From Anaerolineaceae bacterium (GTDB lineage: Bacteria > Chloroflexota > Anaerolineae > Aggregatilineales > Phototrophicaceae): a stretch of 64,000 nucleotides of DNA. Positions 43,240 to 52,228 of this stretch are shown piece by piece; position 1 is the first letter of the stretch; each line of letters begins with the position of its first letter. Position numbers and translations under genes: made by a program. The notes below the pieces were generated by a model. The model was not told the DNA's origin. It searched no databases and worked only from the letters and a program-made list of their open reading frames with translations. Location of the stretch: positions 868,001 to 932,000 of the forward strand of contig JACKCF010000001.1 of NCBI GenBank assembly GCA_020634165.1, written 5' to 3'.

Positions 43240-43767
43240 ATGGCTTTACTAGAAATCATCACGCCGGAAAATCCGGTGTTGCGCAAAAAGGCGATCAAAG
43301 TTACCGATTTTAAGAGCGCCAAATTTCAAAAACTCATAGACGATATGGTCGAAACGATGGTTGATGCGCCTGGTGTTGGTTTGGCTGCGCCGCAGGTAGC
43401 CATCAGCCAGCGCCTGATTGTGGTGCGTCTGCCAGATTCGACCGAAGAAGATCGCGAAGAATACGGCGATCAGGCCGGTGTGGTCTATGCCGTTGCCAAT
43501 CCTAAGATCATCAAAACCAGCAAAGAGATCGTTTCCGGCGTGGAAGGCTGTCTATCGCTGCCGGGCCTGCTGGGTGAGGTGGACCGTCACGAATCGGTCG
43601 TCATTACAGGCCAGGATCGTTATGGCAAAGAGTGGCGTCTGAAGGCCAAAGGCTGGCTGGCGCGCGTCTTCCAGCATGAAATTGACCACCTTGACGGCAT
43701 CCTCTTCACCGACCATACCGACAAGGTTTGGCAGGCCGATGAAGAAGATGAAGAAGTCGTCGAATAG
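43240..43767 (+). CDS. def: Peptide deformylase
   Basis: A 175-residue enzyme with the three deformylase motifs: GVGLAAPQV (46-54), EGCLSLPG (102-109, metal ligand C104) and QHEIDHLDG (145-153, H146, E147, H150). It removes the formyl group from the initiator methionine of new proteins. Length and motifs are standard. It is a single gene with its own promoter and a strong terminator, with no fmt gene beside it. Confidence 0.97.
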   Translation: MALLEIITPENPVLRKKAIKVTDFKSAKFQKLIDDMVETMVDAPGVGLAAPQVAISQRLIVVRLPDSTEEDREEYGDQAGVVYAVANPKIIKTSKEIVSGVEGCLSLPGLLGEVDRHESVVITGQDRYGKEWRLKAKGWLARVFQHEIDHLDGILFTDHTDKVWQADEEDEEVVE

Positions 43768-43784
43768 GTTGCTTCCCAAGTGCA

Positions 43785-43820
43785 CAAAAAAGCCCGAACT
43801 CACGTGAGTTCGGGCTTTTT
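43785..43820. terminator. Bidirectional rho-independent terminator after def
   Basis: Perfect 13-bp stem around CACGTG (AGCCCGAACTCAC / GTGAGTTCGGGCT, 43791-43816) with A6 before and T5 after. 24 bases past the def stop. Confidence 0.95.
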
Positions 43821-44144
43821 GAATAGTAGCAATTTTTTGAAAAGTTCGCTGTGTTTTCCCCATTAATAATGAACACCCTAGCTTCACGTTTTACAGCTTG
43901 GCTAGGGTGTTCACATTTCAGTAGGTAGCAATCCCATTCGAGGTTTTGTCCCTTGCTTACTTTTTATCAGCTTCACATTTCAGAAGATATATGTCATTGC
44001 TGATCTATATCGAACCTACTTTGCTTATCTGATCTATAACTATATTAATATATACATTACGTCTGCCGAAGAACGAATGTCATGGTCAGGGCATGACATT
44101 TGTCGTAGTCGCCCCAGACGCTGATTTTTCGAGGTTGCCGTTCT
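43821..44144. other. Intergenic region with an orphan 12-bp hairpin
   Basis: About 324 bases, AT-rich, without a gene. It holds a perfect inverted repeat GAACACCCTAGC (43871-43882) / GCTAGGGTGTTC (43901-43912) with an 18-base loop, and two copies of TTCACATTTCAG (43910-43921 and 43972-43983). No ORF with coding features was found. Confidence 0.6.
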
Positions 44145-44567
44145 TCAGAGATTAATTTTTGCGTTCCATAAGCCTGCCAAGGTTGGCTGGAACCCACACT
44201 GCAAGTAGAAATCATGCAGGTGGGGTTCATAATCCACATGAACCCATTCGATACTTTTTCTTCGAGCTAAGTCGAGTGCATACCGGACCATCTGCGCACC
44301 GATTCCCAGTCGCTGATAGTCGATATGTACAGTCGTGTCCAGTAGGAAGGCATGAACACCGCCATCCCACGCTAGATTCACAAAGCCGATGATTGAGGTG
44401 CTGTCGAAAGCACATATCCAGCCCAGGCTGTGTTGGAGTACAGGAACGAAATCGCGATCTGTATGCGTGTCCCAGGCGTGCCTGAACAAATCGTTCAGCG
44501 CTTCGTTGCTGACGTCTGGTGATTTTTCATAACGAATGTGCAGCATGGTCAAATCAGAAGGTAGCAC
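44145..44567 (-). CDS. GNAT family N-acetyltransferase
   Basis: A 140-residue acetyltransferase. AFDSTSIIGFVNLAWDGG forms the central strands, DTTVHIDYQRLGIGAQMVRYAL is the acetyl-CoA loop, and EWVHVDYEPHLHDFYLQCGFQ is the closing segment. The GTG at 44567 follows the stop of the WD40 lipoprotein directly (TGAGTG), suggesting coupled translation; an ATG at 44546 is an alternative start. Substrate unknown. Confidence 0.8.
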   Translation of the reverse strand: MLPSDLTMLHIRYEKSPDVSNEALNDLFRHAWDTHTDRDFVPVLQHSLGWICAFDSTSIIGFVNLAWDGGVHAFLLDTTVHIDYQRLGIGAQMVRYALDLARRKSIEWVHVDYEPHLHDFYLQCGFQPTLAGLWNAKINL

Positions 44568-45779
44568 TCAGGATGCTGTTCCAGCGATGCCCCACAGATA
44601 AACCGTCCCATCAGCCCCGAAAAAGGCGATCAGAAAACCGTCTTCCGTCCAGGCGACATCGGTGATGCGTTTGGTTGGCAGGTCCAGTTCAGCGCCAGGG
44701 ATCGTCTCATTATTGGCTGAGGCAAGGTTCCACAGGTTGACGCCTGTATCGAGCACAGATGTCACCATGAGATTGCCATCCGCGGAAAAAGCGGCTGCCA
44801 TGCGGTTGCCGCTGACATCGGTCAATTGGCCGATGAGATTGCCTGTCGCGGCATCCCACACATTAAGCGGCGCGTTCAGGCCAGCCGTCACCAGCTTGCT
44901 ATCATCCGGCGTATAGGCGAAGATACCACTGGCGCCACCTTGTTCCAGTTCCAGCGCATAATCCAGTTCGCCCGTTTCTATCGTCCAGACAGCGATATAG
45001 TTCTGGGTGGCAGTGGTGATGTGTGTGCCATCGCTGTTGAAAATGGCATCGAACACAATCGCCGCTTCATGGTCGAGGTCTGCGAGCTGCTCGTGCGTTT
45101 CCCAATTCCAGATAGTGACATGACCATCACGGCCCATCGACGCCAGCACCTTGCCATCTTGGGAAAACTTGAGCGACACAATTGGTGCGTCATTCGTCCG
45201 GAACGAGGCCAGGGCGGTGCGTTTTGCCGGGTCCCATACGCGGACGCTGCCACCTTCGCCACCCATCGCCAGGATGCCATTGAGATTGTCATAGGCGTAG
45301 GCATCGGCGAAGTCAATCAAGCCTTCCAGCGTATTCTGAACGGCGCCTTCTTCATCGTAGACGCGGATTTCACCCTCACCGTTGACGGTATATACCTCGG
45401 TCTTATCTGGCGAATAAAAGACACGGATAGCATTGTTCCGGTCACCAGAGAAGACAATATGCCCTGTAATCAGGTCCCACACGATAATCAGGTTGTTATC
45501 CAGCGCGGCGAGGCGCGTCCCATCAGGGGAAAAGCTGTGCGAGAAGATCGAACTTTTCTCGCTTGTTGGCGTATCCAGTCGCCCCAGATATTGCACCAGA
45601 TTGGCATTGTCGGCTGTGATGGGGCTGGCCGGTTCGCGATATGTCGGTGGTGCTATTGTTGGGCTGGTCTGTGCGTCATCAGATCGTGGTGGTTGGACAT
45701 CAGAGTTCGCGGGCGTCCCACACGCTGCCAGCAGTAGCGCCAGCACCCCCAATAGACTGATGAGCAAACTATTGCGCAT
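44568..45779 (-). CDS. WD40-repeat lipoprotein
   Basis: A 403-residue protein. Residues 1-20 are a lipoprotein signal peptide with lipobox LLLAAC (Cys20). A Pro-rich linker is followed by WD40 blades: SFSPDGTRLAALDNNLIIVWDL, RVFYSPDKTEVYTVNGEGEIRVYD, LAMGGEGGSVRVWDPA, KFSQDGKVLASMGRDGHVTIWNW and AFSADGNLMVTSVLDTGVNLWNL. The ATG at 45779 has GGGAGG upstream and lies inside the last codons of the Ser/Thr kinase gene (11-base overlap). It is probably tethered outside the membrane and linked in function with the kinase's extracellular part. Confidence 0.85.
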   Translation of the reverse strand: MRNSLLISLLGVLALLLAACGTPANSDVQPPRSDDAQTSPTIAPPTYREPASPITADNANLVQYLGRLDTPTSEKSSIFSHSFSPDGTRLAALDNNLIIVWDLITGHIVFSGDRNNAIRVFYSPDKTEVYTVNGEGEIRVYDEEGAVQNTLEGLIDFADAYAYDNLNGILAMGGEGGSVRVWDPAKRTALASFRTNDAPIVSLKFSQDGKVLASMGRDGHVTIWNWETHEQLADLDHEAAIVFDAIFNSDGTHITTATQNYIAVWTIETGELDYALELEQGGASGIFAYTPDDSKLVTAGLNAPLNVWDAATGNLIGQLTDVSGNRMAAAFSADGNLMVTSVLDTGVNLWNLASANNETIPGAELDLPTKRITDVAWTEDGFLIAFFGADGTVYLWGIAGTAS

Positions 45780-47889
45780 CAAGACCTCCCTCACGCAGGA
45801 CCAGGTTGCCAAATTCGATGCCGTAATCAGCAATCTGATCCAGACCGCATTCGCCTTCGAACGGCTCAATGGTGCCATTCTGATTCAGATCATAGCCTGT
45901 GGTTAAACGGGCTGCCATTTCGCTGGCTTCTGCGGCATCGTCAGCGACAGACTCCACTGTTTCAGCATTGAGCAGATTTGTTTCCAGCGCGATGATTTGA
46001 TCCGCACGTTGACGTGAATTAATCAGACACACCCGCAGAGATTCCGCATTTGTTTGCAGGGTGCTGTTGCCAGGGTCAGCAGCCAGGGCCGATCTGAGCG
46101 CTTCTTCCATCAGATCAAGCGCCGCATATACACCGAACTGCCGTCCTGGGTTTTCCGGGCGCTCGTCGCCATTCAGGTCTTCCAGGGTTCCACGCAGGAT
46201 GTTGATGGTATGTTCCGCGTGGGTAGCCATACCGCCGACGCTGGATGAGCCTGCTGCCAGCCCGGAATGCGTCTCCGCTGTGGCGGCTTCTGTCTTGGCA
46301 GCGACCAGCAGGCTGGCACATTCCGTCCCATCGTTGACGCAGATAGACTGCGGGTCTTCTACGAAGATGCTGCGCAGCGCATTGCTGACTTCAATCGGTA
46401 CCGATGCGCTGTAGACGACTTCGCCCAATGGGGTGTCGCCCATGGTTTCTTCTTCCGTAATCAGGATGGCATTGTAGAGCGCGGGCAGCATCAAACCTTC
46501 ATCCGATGTGTAAGCCAGCACACCGAAACCGCTTGCGTCGGTGCGCAGTTCGCCGATGGGAAGCTGCTCCTCTGTATCGGTGTTATAGAGCCACGCCGCA
46601 TAAACATCGCCACCCGTAGCCGGACGCAGATTCTGGGCGCTCAGGCTGAGGGTATCGCCCAGCCCACTGGCATTACCAAAGCGGACCCGCCCCAGATTGA
46701 CTGTCGGAATGGGGGTTGGCGCTTCTGTTGAAACCGTTGTCGGCTCCTCAGGAATGTCTGTATTTTCGGCAATTTCTGTTGGTGCAACCGTCGCCGGATT
46801 ATTCAGGTTATTGACGAGCACAACTGCTACGACCACAATCGCCAGCGCCACTACAGCAAAACCAGCCAGGATCGCGAAAACATTCGTTCGCTCGCGAATG
46901 ATGACCGTCTGCGGCTGCGTGGTGTTACCTGTTTGATCAACCAATGGTCTTGGCATGGTTGCTGCGGCGATTGTCGGCGGGTCCAGCACGGAAGTTGGAT
47001 CATTAGCCGTATTTGTCCGTTCCAGCGGCATGGCCTTACGTGCGACCTCGCGCGATTCATCGCGATTGTGGATCGCATTTGTCAGCGCTTCGGCAAACTC
47101 AATCACCGACCCGTAACGGTCGTTCGGGTCTTTGGCCAGTGCTTTTTGCACGACGTCGTTGATCTGGGATGGCAGGTCGCTCTTGACGGCCCGTAGGTCC
47201 GGTACAGCATCATTGACATGGCGTAGAATGAGCTGCATCGGGGTATCCGCCTTAAAGGGCTGCGCACCTGTCAGCATTTCATAAACCATGATGCCCAGCG
47301 CGTAAATATCGGCGCGTGCGTCGATTTCGACCCCATGCGCCTGTTCCGGTGACATATACGCGGGAGTCCCCAGGACAGCCGTACCCGTGATGCCTGTCGC
47401 GGTATTGCTCAGCATCTTGACGATGCCGAAGTCCGCCAGCAGGGCATTACCGTCGCTGTCAATCAGAATATTGCCTGGTTTAATATCGCGATGGATGACG
47501 CCGCGACGGTGCGCATAATCCAGCGCACTCGCAATCTGACGCACAAGATATTCAATCCGTTCCAGCGACATCGGCCCGCGTTCAATTTCATCACCCAATG
47601 TTCCGCTGTCGATGAACGCCATGACCAGATAGAGAATGTCATCTTCGGTACGGCCATAATCGTAAAGTGGCAGAATGTGCGGGTTCTGTAATTGGCCAAT
47701 CGTCTTGGCTTCCAGTTCAAAACGCTCGATGAAGCGGGCATCCAGGCCAGGATGCGGTGGCAAAACCTTAATCGCCACACTGCGCCCGACGGATGACTGG
47801 TAGCCTTTGTAGACGGTCGCCATGCCGCCTTTACCCAGGACTTCCGTAATCTGATATTGTCCAATGGTGCGTCCGATGAGTGAGGACAC
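45769..47889 (-). CDS. Transmembrane Ser/Thr protein kinase (PknB-like)
   Basis: A 706-residue kinase. Cytoplasmic kinase domain, residues 10-275: glycine loop VLGKGGMATVYKG, K41 in VAIKVLPP, E60, catalytic HRDIKPGN (D135) and DFG (153-155), then an activation segment with TATGITGTAVLGTPAYMSPEQ. After a linker (275-335) comes a transmembrane helix (about residues 335-360: VFAILAGFAVVALAIVVVAVVL). The extracellular region (365-706) has one Thr/Pro stretch, then beta-rich and helical parts of no known family (SGFGVLAYTSDEGLMLPALYNAILI). GTG start with AAGG 6 bases before. Operon with the WD40 lipoprotein and GNAT genes downstream. Confidence 0.93.
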   Translation of the reverse strand: MSSLIGRTIGQYQITEVLGKGGMATVYKGYQSSVGRSVAIKVLPPHPGLDARFIERFELEAKTIGQLQNPHILPLYDYGRTEDDILYLVMAFIDSGTLGDEIERGPMSLERIEYLVRQIASALDYAHRRGVIHRDIKPGNILIDSDGNALLADFGIVKMLSNTATGITGTAVLGTPAYMSPEQAHGVEIDARADIYALGIMVYEMLTGAQPFKADTPMQLILRHVNDAVPDLRAVKSDLPSQINDVVQKALAKDPNDRYGSVIEFAEALTNAIHNRDESREVARKAMPLERTNTANDPTSVLDPPTIAAATMPRPLVDQTGNTTQPQTVIIRERTNVFAILAGFAVVALAIVVVAVVLVNNLNNPATVAPTEIAENTDIPEEPTTVSTEAPTPIPTVNLGRVRFGNASGLGDTLSLSAQNLRPATGGDVYAAWLYNTDTEEQLPIGELRTDASGFGVLAYTSDEGLMLPALYNAILITEEETMGDTPLGEVVYSASVPIEVSNALRSIFVEDPQSICVNDGTECASLLVAAKTEAATAETHSGLAAGSSSVGGMATHAEHTINILRGTLEDLNGDERPENPGRQFGVYAALDLMEEALRSALAADPGNSTLQTNAESLRVCLINSRQRADQIIALETNLLNAETVESVADDAAEASEMAARLTTGYDLNQNGTIEPFEGECGLDQIADYGIEFGNLVLREGGLDAQ

Positions 47890-48304
47890 GCTGCACCTTC
47901 CCTGTCTTATCGTTACCGCGAAAAACTATTCAAAAAATGGTGCTTGTAAAAAGCGGAGCCATTTTGCGTATCGTGTTTGCTTCGTCAGCGATTTGTCAGG
48001 ATGTTTCGCAATCGATGTAACAAAAATGTCACCAGCGCCAACTGTGGTCATTATAGACGAAAATGACGCAGCGGGCAGTAAATGAACTGTATAAGTTGTA
48101 AAGAGTGTGTTACAGGCTCGGTCAACCTAAGAGAATGAACCACTGGCAAGACTTCTCTTAAGAAAGTAAACACATGTCTACAACAGTCCTATTCGATCAT
48201 TCTGCAAACATTACGCATTATTCCATTGAATTGGATGCTTTCGATGGCTGCCCCTTATGGAATGCTAAGAAAAGTATGCAGTCTACCCAGAGAGAATGCG
48301 CTAT
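47890..48304. other. Intergenic region, no gene called
   Basis: About 415 bases between the kinase gene start and the 3' end of a GNAT gene. It should hold the kinase promoter. A 55-codon plus-strand frame from an ATG at 48174 has only weak support (AGAAAG-type site) and overlaps the GNAT gene; I see nothing else of note. Confidence 0.5.
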
Positions 48305-49084
48305 TTATTCCTCAATTTCCCATTTACACGGCCAGGAATAAGCCAGTAATTCAAAACCGTATTTCGTCAGAATCGGCTGGCTCATCGGGCTGGCATCGAC
48401 GGTGAGGTACGCTACACCGCGTGTTTTGGCTTCCTGGGCACGGATTGCCAGCAGCGCCGTATACAATCCGCGCTTGCGATACTCGGCAATGGTAGAGCCG
48501 CCCCATAGGCTGGCGAACTGGCTGCCCTCTGGATAATAAATCCAGGCGGCGCTGGCAGGCTTCCCATCGATATAAGCCACATAGACGCTCATCTGCTCCG
48601 GTTGTTCTCGCAATGTCAGCCCCAGATAATCCTGCACCCAGGATGCATCCTCGTTCCAGACCACCTGCTCAATGCACTGCACATCATCCAGCCCGCCCGC
48701 ATCAGTAATCTTGCGAATGTCATGCGTGATCGGCTGCCAGAAGACATCGCCAGCCGCTGCCAGGGGCATGACCATAATGGCTTCCTGTTCTTCGACGACG
48801 AAGCCATGCTGAGCCAGTCTTTCCTTCAAATCCGGTGGTTGGTCATAGTCGAAAACCTTCCACTCGAAAGGCTGGTCAATGTTGTTGAAATAGGCGACCT
48901 GCTCTTTGATAGCCGCATCGACAGTCTCAGCGGTCAGTTGGCTGTAAATGATGCTGCCTTCCATCTTGTTCGTCTTATCTACATGACGAATGAGACGGGG
49001 CAGCACATCGCGGCGCAAATCCGGGTACGTCACATTAATCCGCTGGTCCTGATCGTAAAGTGCGATGATAGCTGCCTTGTCCAT
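48305..49084 (-). CDS. GNAT family N-acetyltransferase
   Basis: A 259-residue protein. The N-terminal half (LIRHVDKTNKMEGSIIYSQL) is a helical, non-GNAT or degenerate GNAT region; the C-terminal half has VYVAYIDGKPASAAWIYYP, the acetyl-CoA loop STIAEYRKRGLYTALLAIRAQEA, and YLTVDASPMSQPILTKYGFE. The ATG at 49084 is the first start that does not overlap rsgA. It lies 25 bases downstream of rsgA on the same strand, so is likely in its operon. Substrate unknown. Confidence 0.8.
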   Translation of the reverse strand: MDKAAIIALYDQDQRINVTYPDLRRDVLPRLIRHVDKTNKMEGSIIYSQLTAETVDAAIKEQVAYFNNIDQPFEWKVFDYDQPPDLKERLAQHGFVVEEQEAIMVMPLAAAGDVFWQPITHDIRKITDAGGLDDVQCIEQVVWNEDASWVQDYLGLTLREQPEQMSVYVAYIDGKPASAAWIYYPEGSQFASLWGGSTIAEYRKRGLYTALLAIRAQEAKTRGVAYLTVDASPMSQPILTKYGFELLAYSWPCKWEIEE

Positions 49085-49109
49085 CAGTTTCTTTCTGCGA
49101 TAGGCGTGA

Positions 49110-50078
49110 TTAGTAGACGATGTAAGTGTCCTTGAGGTCGTCGCGCAGGTGCAGATAATTCTCGTAGCGTGTGCGGCTGATTTCGCCTTTTTCGATGGCT
49201 TCCAGCACGGCACAGCCTGGTTCATTGGTGTGGGTGCAGTTGCTGAATTTGCAATGCTCCACATAGTCGGCCAGATCGACAAAATAGCCATCCAGCTCAT
49301 CTGGCTCGACATCCCACACCTGCATCTGCCGGATACCGGGCGTATCCGCCAGATAGCCACCATTTTCCAGCTTGACCAGGGCGCTGTCGCGCGTGGTGTG
49401 CATGCCTTCCTGGCTGTAGCTGCTGATCTCCTTCACCGTGCGGCCCAATCCTGGCTGGATGCGATTGAGCAGGCTCGTCTTGCCAACGCCTGACGGTCCG
49501 GTAAAGACGCTTATCTTGCCAGCTAGCAAATCGCGTAATTCATCAATGCCGATGCCTTCAACCGCGCTGGTATAAAGCACGTCATAGCCCATCTTGCGAT
49601 AAGGTGCCATCGTGGTGTCGATCTGATTGTTATTATCCAGGTCAATTTTGTTGATGACGATAATCAGGTGCTCAATATCGGAACACTCACCCGCGACCAG
49701 CATTCGGTCGAGCATGCGCAGATTGGGGGTAGGTTGGACGGCTGCAAAGACAAAAAACGCCTGATCCGCATTGGCGATCAAGACGTGTTCGCGTTCAGCC
49801 TGCCCCGCGCCACGTTTACCCGTTGTACGCACCGAACGCGATAAAACGCTGTGACGGTCCTCAACCGATTCAATTACGCCGCGCAGTTCTTCAATGCCAC
49901 CTGTTTCCACGCGCTCAAAGCTTACGCGGTCACCAATGGCAGCAATATCGGAAGCCTGGGCTTCTTCCTTCAGTTTTCCTCGTAACTGGCAGATCGTGAT
50001 GCTGCCATCATCTGCTTCTACCCAGTAAAAGCCACTTTGCTCCTTTACGACCAATCCGGTTAAAAGTGTGTCGCTCAA
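49110..50078 (-). CDS. rsgA: Ribosome small subunit-dependent GTPase RsgA
   Basis: A 322-residue circularly permuted GTPase. N-terminal OB fold (LLTGLVVKEQSGFYWVEADD), then G4 VINKID, G1 GPSGVGKTSLLN and G3 DTPG in permuted order, and a C-terminal zinc knuckle CKFSNCTHTNEPGC (CxxxxCxHxxxxxC). It acts in late 30S subunit assembly. The TTG start at 50078 has GGAGG 7 bases before it; longer upstream frames have no homology. It is likely co-transcribed with the GNAT gene downstream. Confidence 0.95.
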   Translation of the reverse strand: MSDTLLTGLVVKEQSGFYWVEADDGSITICQLRGKLKEEAQASDIAAIGDRVSFERVETGGIEELRGVIESVEDRHSVLSRSVRTTGKRGAGQAEREHVLIANADQAFFVFAAVQPTPNLRMLDRMLVAGECSDIEHLIIVINKIDLDNNNQIDTTMAPYRKMGYDVLYTSAVEGIGIDELRDLLAGKISVFTGPSGVGKTSLLNRIQPGLGRTVKEISSYSQEGMHTTRDSALVKLENGGYLADTPGIRQMQVWDVEPDELDGYFVDLADYVEHCKFSNCTHTNEPGCAVLEAIEKGEISRTRYENYLHLRDDLKDTYIVY

Positions 50079-50319
50079 TATCGATCCTCCATAGGCACAT
50101 GCTCCAATCAGGAAACTTAAACGTTCTGAACAGATGTAAAACAAGTATATTCGTTTTTGGACGATATGTATAATGTAATGCTGATCGTAGGCCAAACAGT
50201 CATGATTCCGTAAGATTTGCAACACCGTTTGGGTCTATGGTGTATATTGTGACGCTCTTGCGGATGTCGCTGGAATTTTCTGGCGCCTATCCCGAACATG
50301 AATTATGAAAGGCGAGGTT

Positions 50320-51168
50320 GTGTCGGAACAAATGCCTGATGTCAATAAGCGCGATGAAACGGTCGCCGTTGTGCCTCGCACAACGTTAAATTATGTGGTG
50401 ATTGCGTTTGCTTTCCTCATTGTTGGTATGGTGATGGGCGTGCTGGCCATCCAGCGCACACAGTCGCCCCTGACGGAAGATGATGTTGCCCGTATTGTAT
50501 CGACGGCTGTTGCGGGGGGCGGTGGCCTCTCACGCACCGACCTGGAAGATGTCGTGCGCGATGTCGTCGGCGAGTTGGATTTATCGGGTGATGTTGATCC
50601 CTATCAGTACGTAGACGACGATCCCTACCTCGGCCCGGAAGACGCCCCAGTGGTGATTGTCGAATTCAGCGCCTATGCCTGCCCGTACTGTGGTCGCCAC
50701 TTCCAGCAGACTTTTGAGCCGCTGCTAGAGAACTATGGTGAATATATTCGCTATGTCTTCCGTGATTACCCGATCATCAACCCCAATGTATCCTGGGCAG
50801 CTTCATTGGCGGCCAACTGTGCCAATGAACAGGGAGACTTCTGGAATTACCATACTGCGCTCTTCAACAACCAGGACCTGATTAGCGATAGCGAGTACTT
50901 CTTCACATTGGCGGAAGAACTCGAACTGGATATGGGCGAATTCCGTACCTGCTTTGAAGAACAGCGCTATAACAATGAAATCAACGGCGATTACGTCGAT
51001 GGCCAGATTCTGAGCATTACGGGTACGCCAGCCTTTCTGGTCAATGGCATGTCCATTAGTGGTGCCCAACCCTACGAAGTATTCGAGCGTTTGATCGTAC
51101 GGGAACTGCAAGCGGCAGGTATCGAAGTCGAACTCGGCTCAACGGCTGCGGATGACAGTGACGCTTAA
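50320..51168 (+). CDS. Membrane-anchored DsbA-like thiol oxidoreductase
   Basis: A 282-residue protein. One transmembrane helix (about residues 22-45: YVVIAFAFLIVGMVMGVLAI), a helical linker (DDVARIVSTAVAGGGG), then a DsbA/thioredoxin-like domain with the active site YACPYCGRHF and the cis-proline segment GTPAFLVNG. It would form or isomerise disulfides in exported proteins. The GTG start at 50320 has AAAGG 7 bases before it; the ATG at 50305 has none. A TATATT near 50243 may be its -10 box. Terminator at 51210. Confidence 0.9.
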   Translation: MSEQMPDVNKRDETVAVVPRTTLNYVVIAFAFLIVGMVMGVLAIQRTQSPLTEDDVARIVSTAVAGGGGLSRTDLEDVVRDVVGELDLSGDVDPYQYVDDDPYLGPEDAPVVIVEFSAYACPYCGRHFQQTFEPLLENYGEYIRYVFRDYPIINPNVSWAASLAANCANEQGDFWNYHTALFNNQDLISDSEYFFTLAEELELDMGEFRTCFEEQRYNNEINGDYVDGQILSITGTPAFLVNGMSISGAQPYEVFERLIVRELQAAGIEVELGSTAADDSDA

Positions 51169-51209
51169 GCTGTCGAATAGTCTCAGTCGGATAGTCTCAA
51201 GTGAAAATA

Positions 51210-51231
51210 GGGCGCATCAGCGCCCTTTTTT
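51210..51231 (+). terminator. Rho-independent terminator after the DsbA-like gene
   Basis: GGGCGC / GCGCCC stem with ATCA loop and T6 tail, 42 bases past the stop. Confidence 0.9.
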
Positions 51232-51355
51232 GTCCCCATGTCTCTGATCTGCGTTTTTTGCATCATCTGCGGTATGATGGAGTGCAATCCGGTTGTTTAG
51301 GCGGGTTGGTATCACATCCCTGTCCGTTGGCCCCCGTCATGGAAAAGGTATCCAC

Positions 51356-52180
51356 GTGAACGCTATCGTTCATTGGCTGTGCAGCCAGTTCAACGACGCT
51401 ACCGATGTCAAGTCTGCCACCTCGGAACCCGATCCGGCGTTAATTTTCCAACCGCATGTTGCGGATATGGTGGTATCGACCTGGCTGGGATCGCGTCTTT
51501 ATGTCTATGTGCTGCCGACACAACCTCGACTGCGCGACATAAAGGCCATCCTCAAAGAGAACAGCCGCAACAGCATTGGAACGTTATTCGTCCTTAATCT
51601 GGCGATTTTGCCGGAACACGAGGCGACGTCGCGTGTAGGAGATTGGCTGGAAGGGCTGCTGAACTTGGGCGATCAGTGGGTATATGCCTACAGCGTCACC
51701 GAAGAGGGCCTCAGCCTGACGCAGGTCAACTTTAATCCGACGACCGTTGAGCACGAGTATTTCTGCTGGTACCTGGATGACTTCAAAATTGAGAATGTCT
51801 CCGTTCGCAAACGGGAAATCGGTGGCAACATTCGTGGCACGTATTCCGTAGGCGATATTGCCTCACCATCGTATCGCCGCCGTGTGAATTATGAACGTGT
51901 CAATCAGCGCTATCATTACAAAACCAAAAAGACCGAGCAGATTCCGCATCAGCGCAAGCCAGGGCTAACCAACGGCTCTGTGGATAAACTCATGCAGTAT
52001 TACAAGATGATCGGTGTGGGCCGCAATGCCAGCGAAGCGGAAATCAAGACGGCCTTTCGTAAGCGCGCATTACAGGTGCATCCTGATGTCAGCGCCTTGC
52101 CACGCAGCGAAGCAGAAAAACACATCAAGGCACTCAACGAAGCCTACGAGTTCATCAAAGATTATCACGGCTGGAATTAA
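51356..52180 (+). CDS. DnaJ-domain protein with an N-terminal unknown domain
   Basis: A 274-residue protein. The first 200 residues are a mixed alpha/beta region of no known family (DMVVSTWLGSRLYVYVLP, LFVLNLAILPEH, YFCWYLDDFKIENV). The C-terminal J domain (about 210-274) has YYKMIGVGRNASEAEIKTAFRKRALQVHPDVS, with the HPD motif that stimulates Hsp70. GTG start at 51356 with AAAAGG 7 bases upstream. It probably directs DnaK to a target bound by the N-terminal domain. No dnaK is nearby. Confidence 0.8.
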   Translation: MNAIVHWLCSQFNDATDVKSATSEPDPALIFQPHVADMVVSTWLGSRLYVYVLPTQPRLRDIKAILKENSRNSIGTLFVLNLAILPEHEATSRVGDWLEGLLNLGDQWVYAYSVTEEGLSLTQVNFNPTTVEHEYFCWYLDDFKIENVSVRKREIGGNIRGTYSVGDIASPSYRRRVNYERVNQRYHYKTKKTEQIPHQRKPGLTNGSVDKLMQYYKMIGVGRNASEAEIKTAFRKRALQVHPDVSALPRSEAEKHIKALNEAYEFIKDYHGWN

Positions 52181-52194
52181 AGTGGCTGCAAAAC

Positions 52195-52222
52195 AAAACG
52201 GACTCCTGCGAGTCCGTTTTTT
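52195..52222. terminator. Bidirectional terminator
   Basis: AAAACGGACTC / GAGTCCGTTTT perfect 11-bp stem with CTGC loop, between the convergent J-domain and B3/4 genes. Confidence 0.9.
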
Positions 52223-52228
52223 GATGTG

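Noticed and set aside
48174..48341. 55-codon plus-strand frame beginning at an ATG
   Set aside because: Weak ribosome site, overlaps the 3' end of the GNAT gene, no recognisable pattern.
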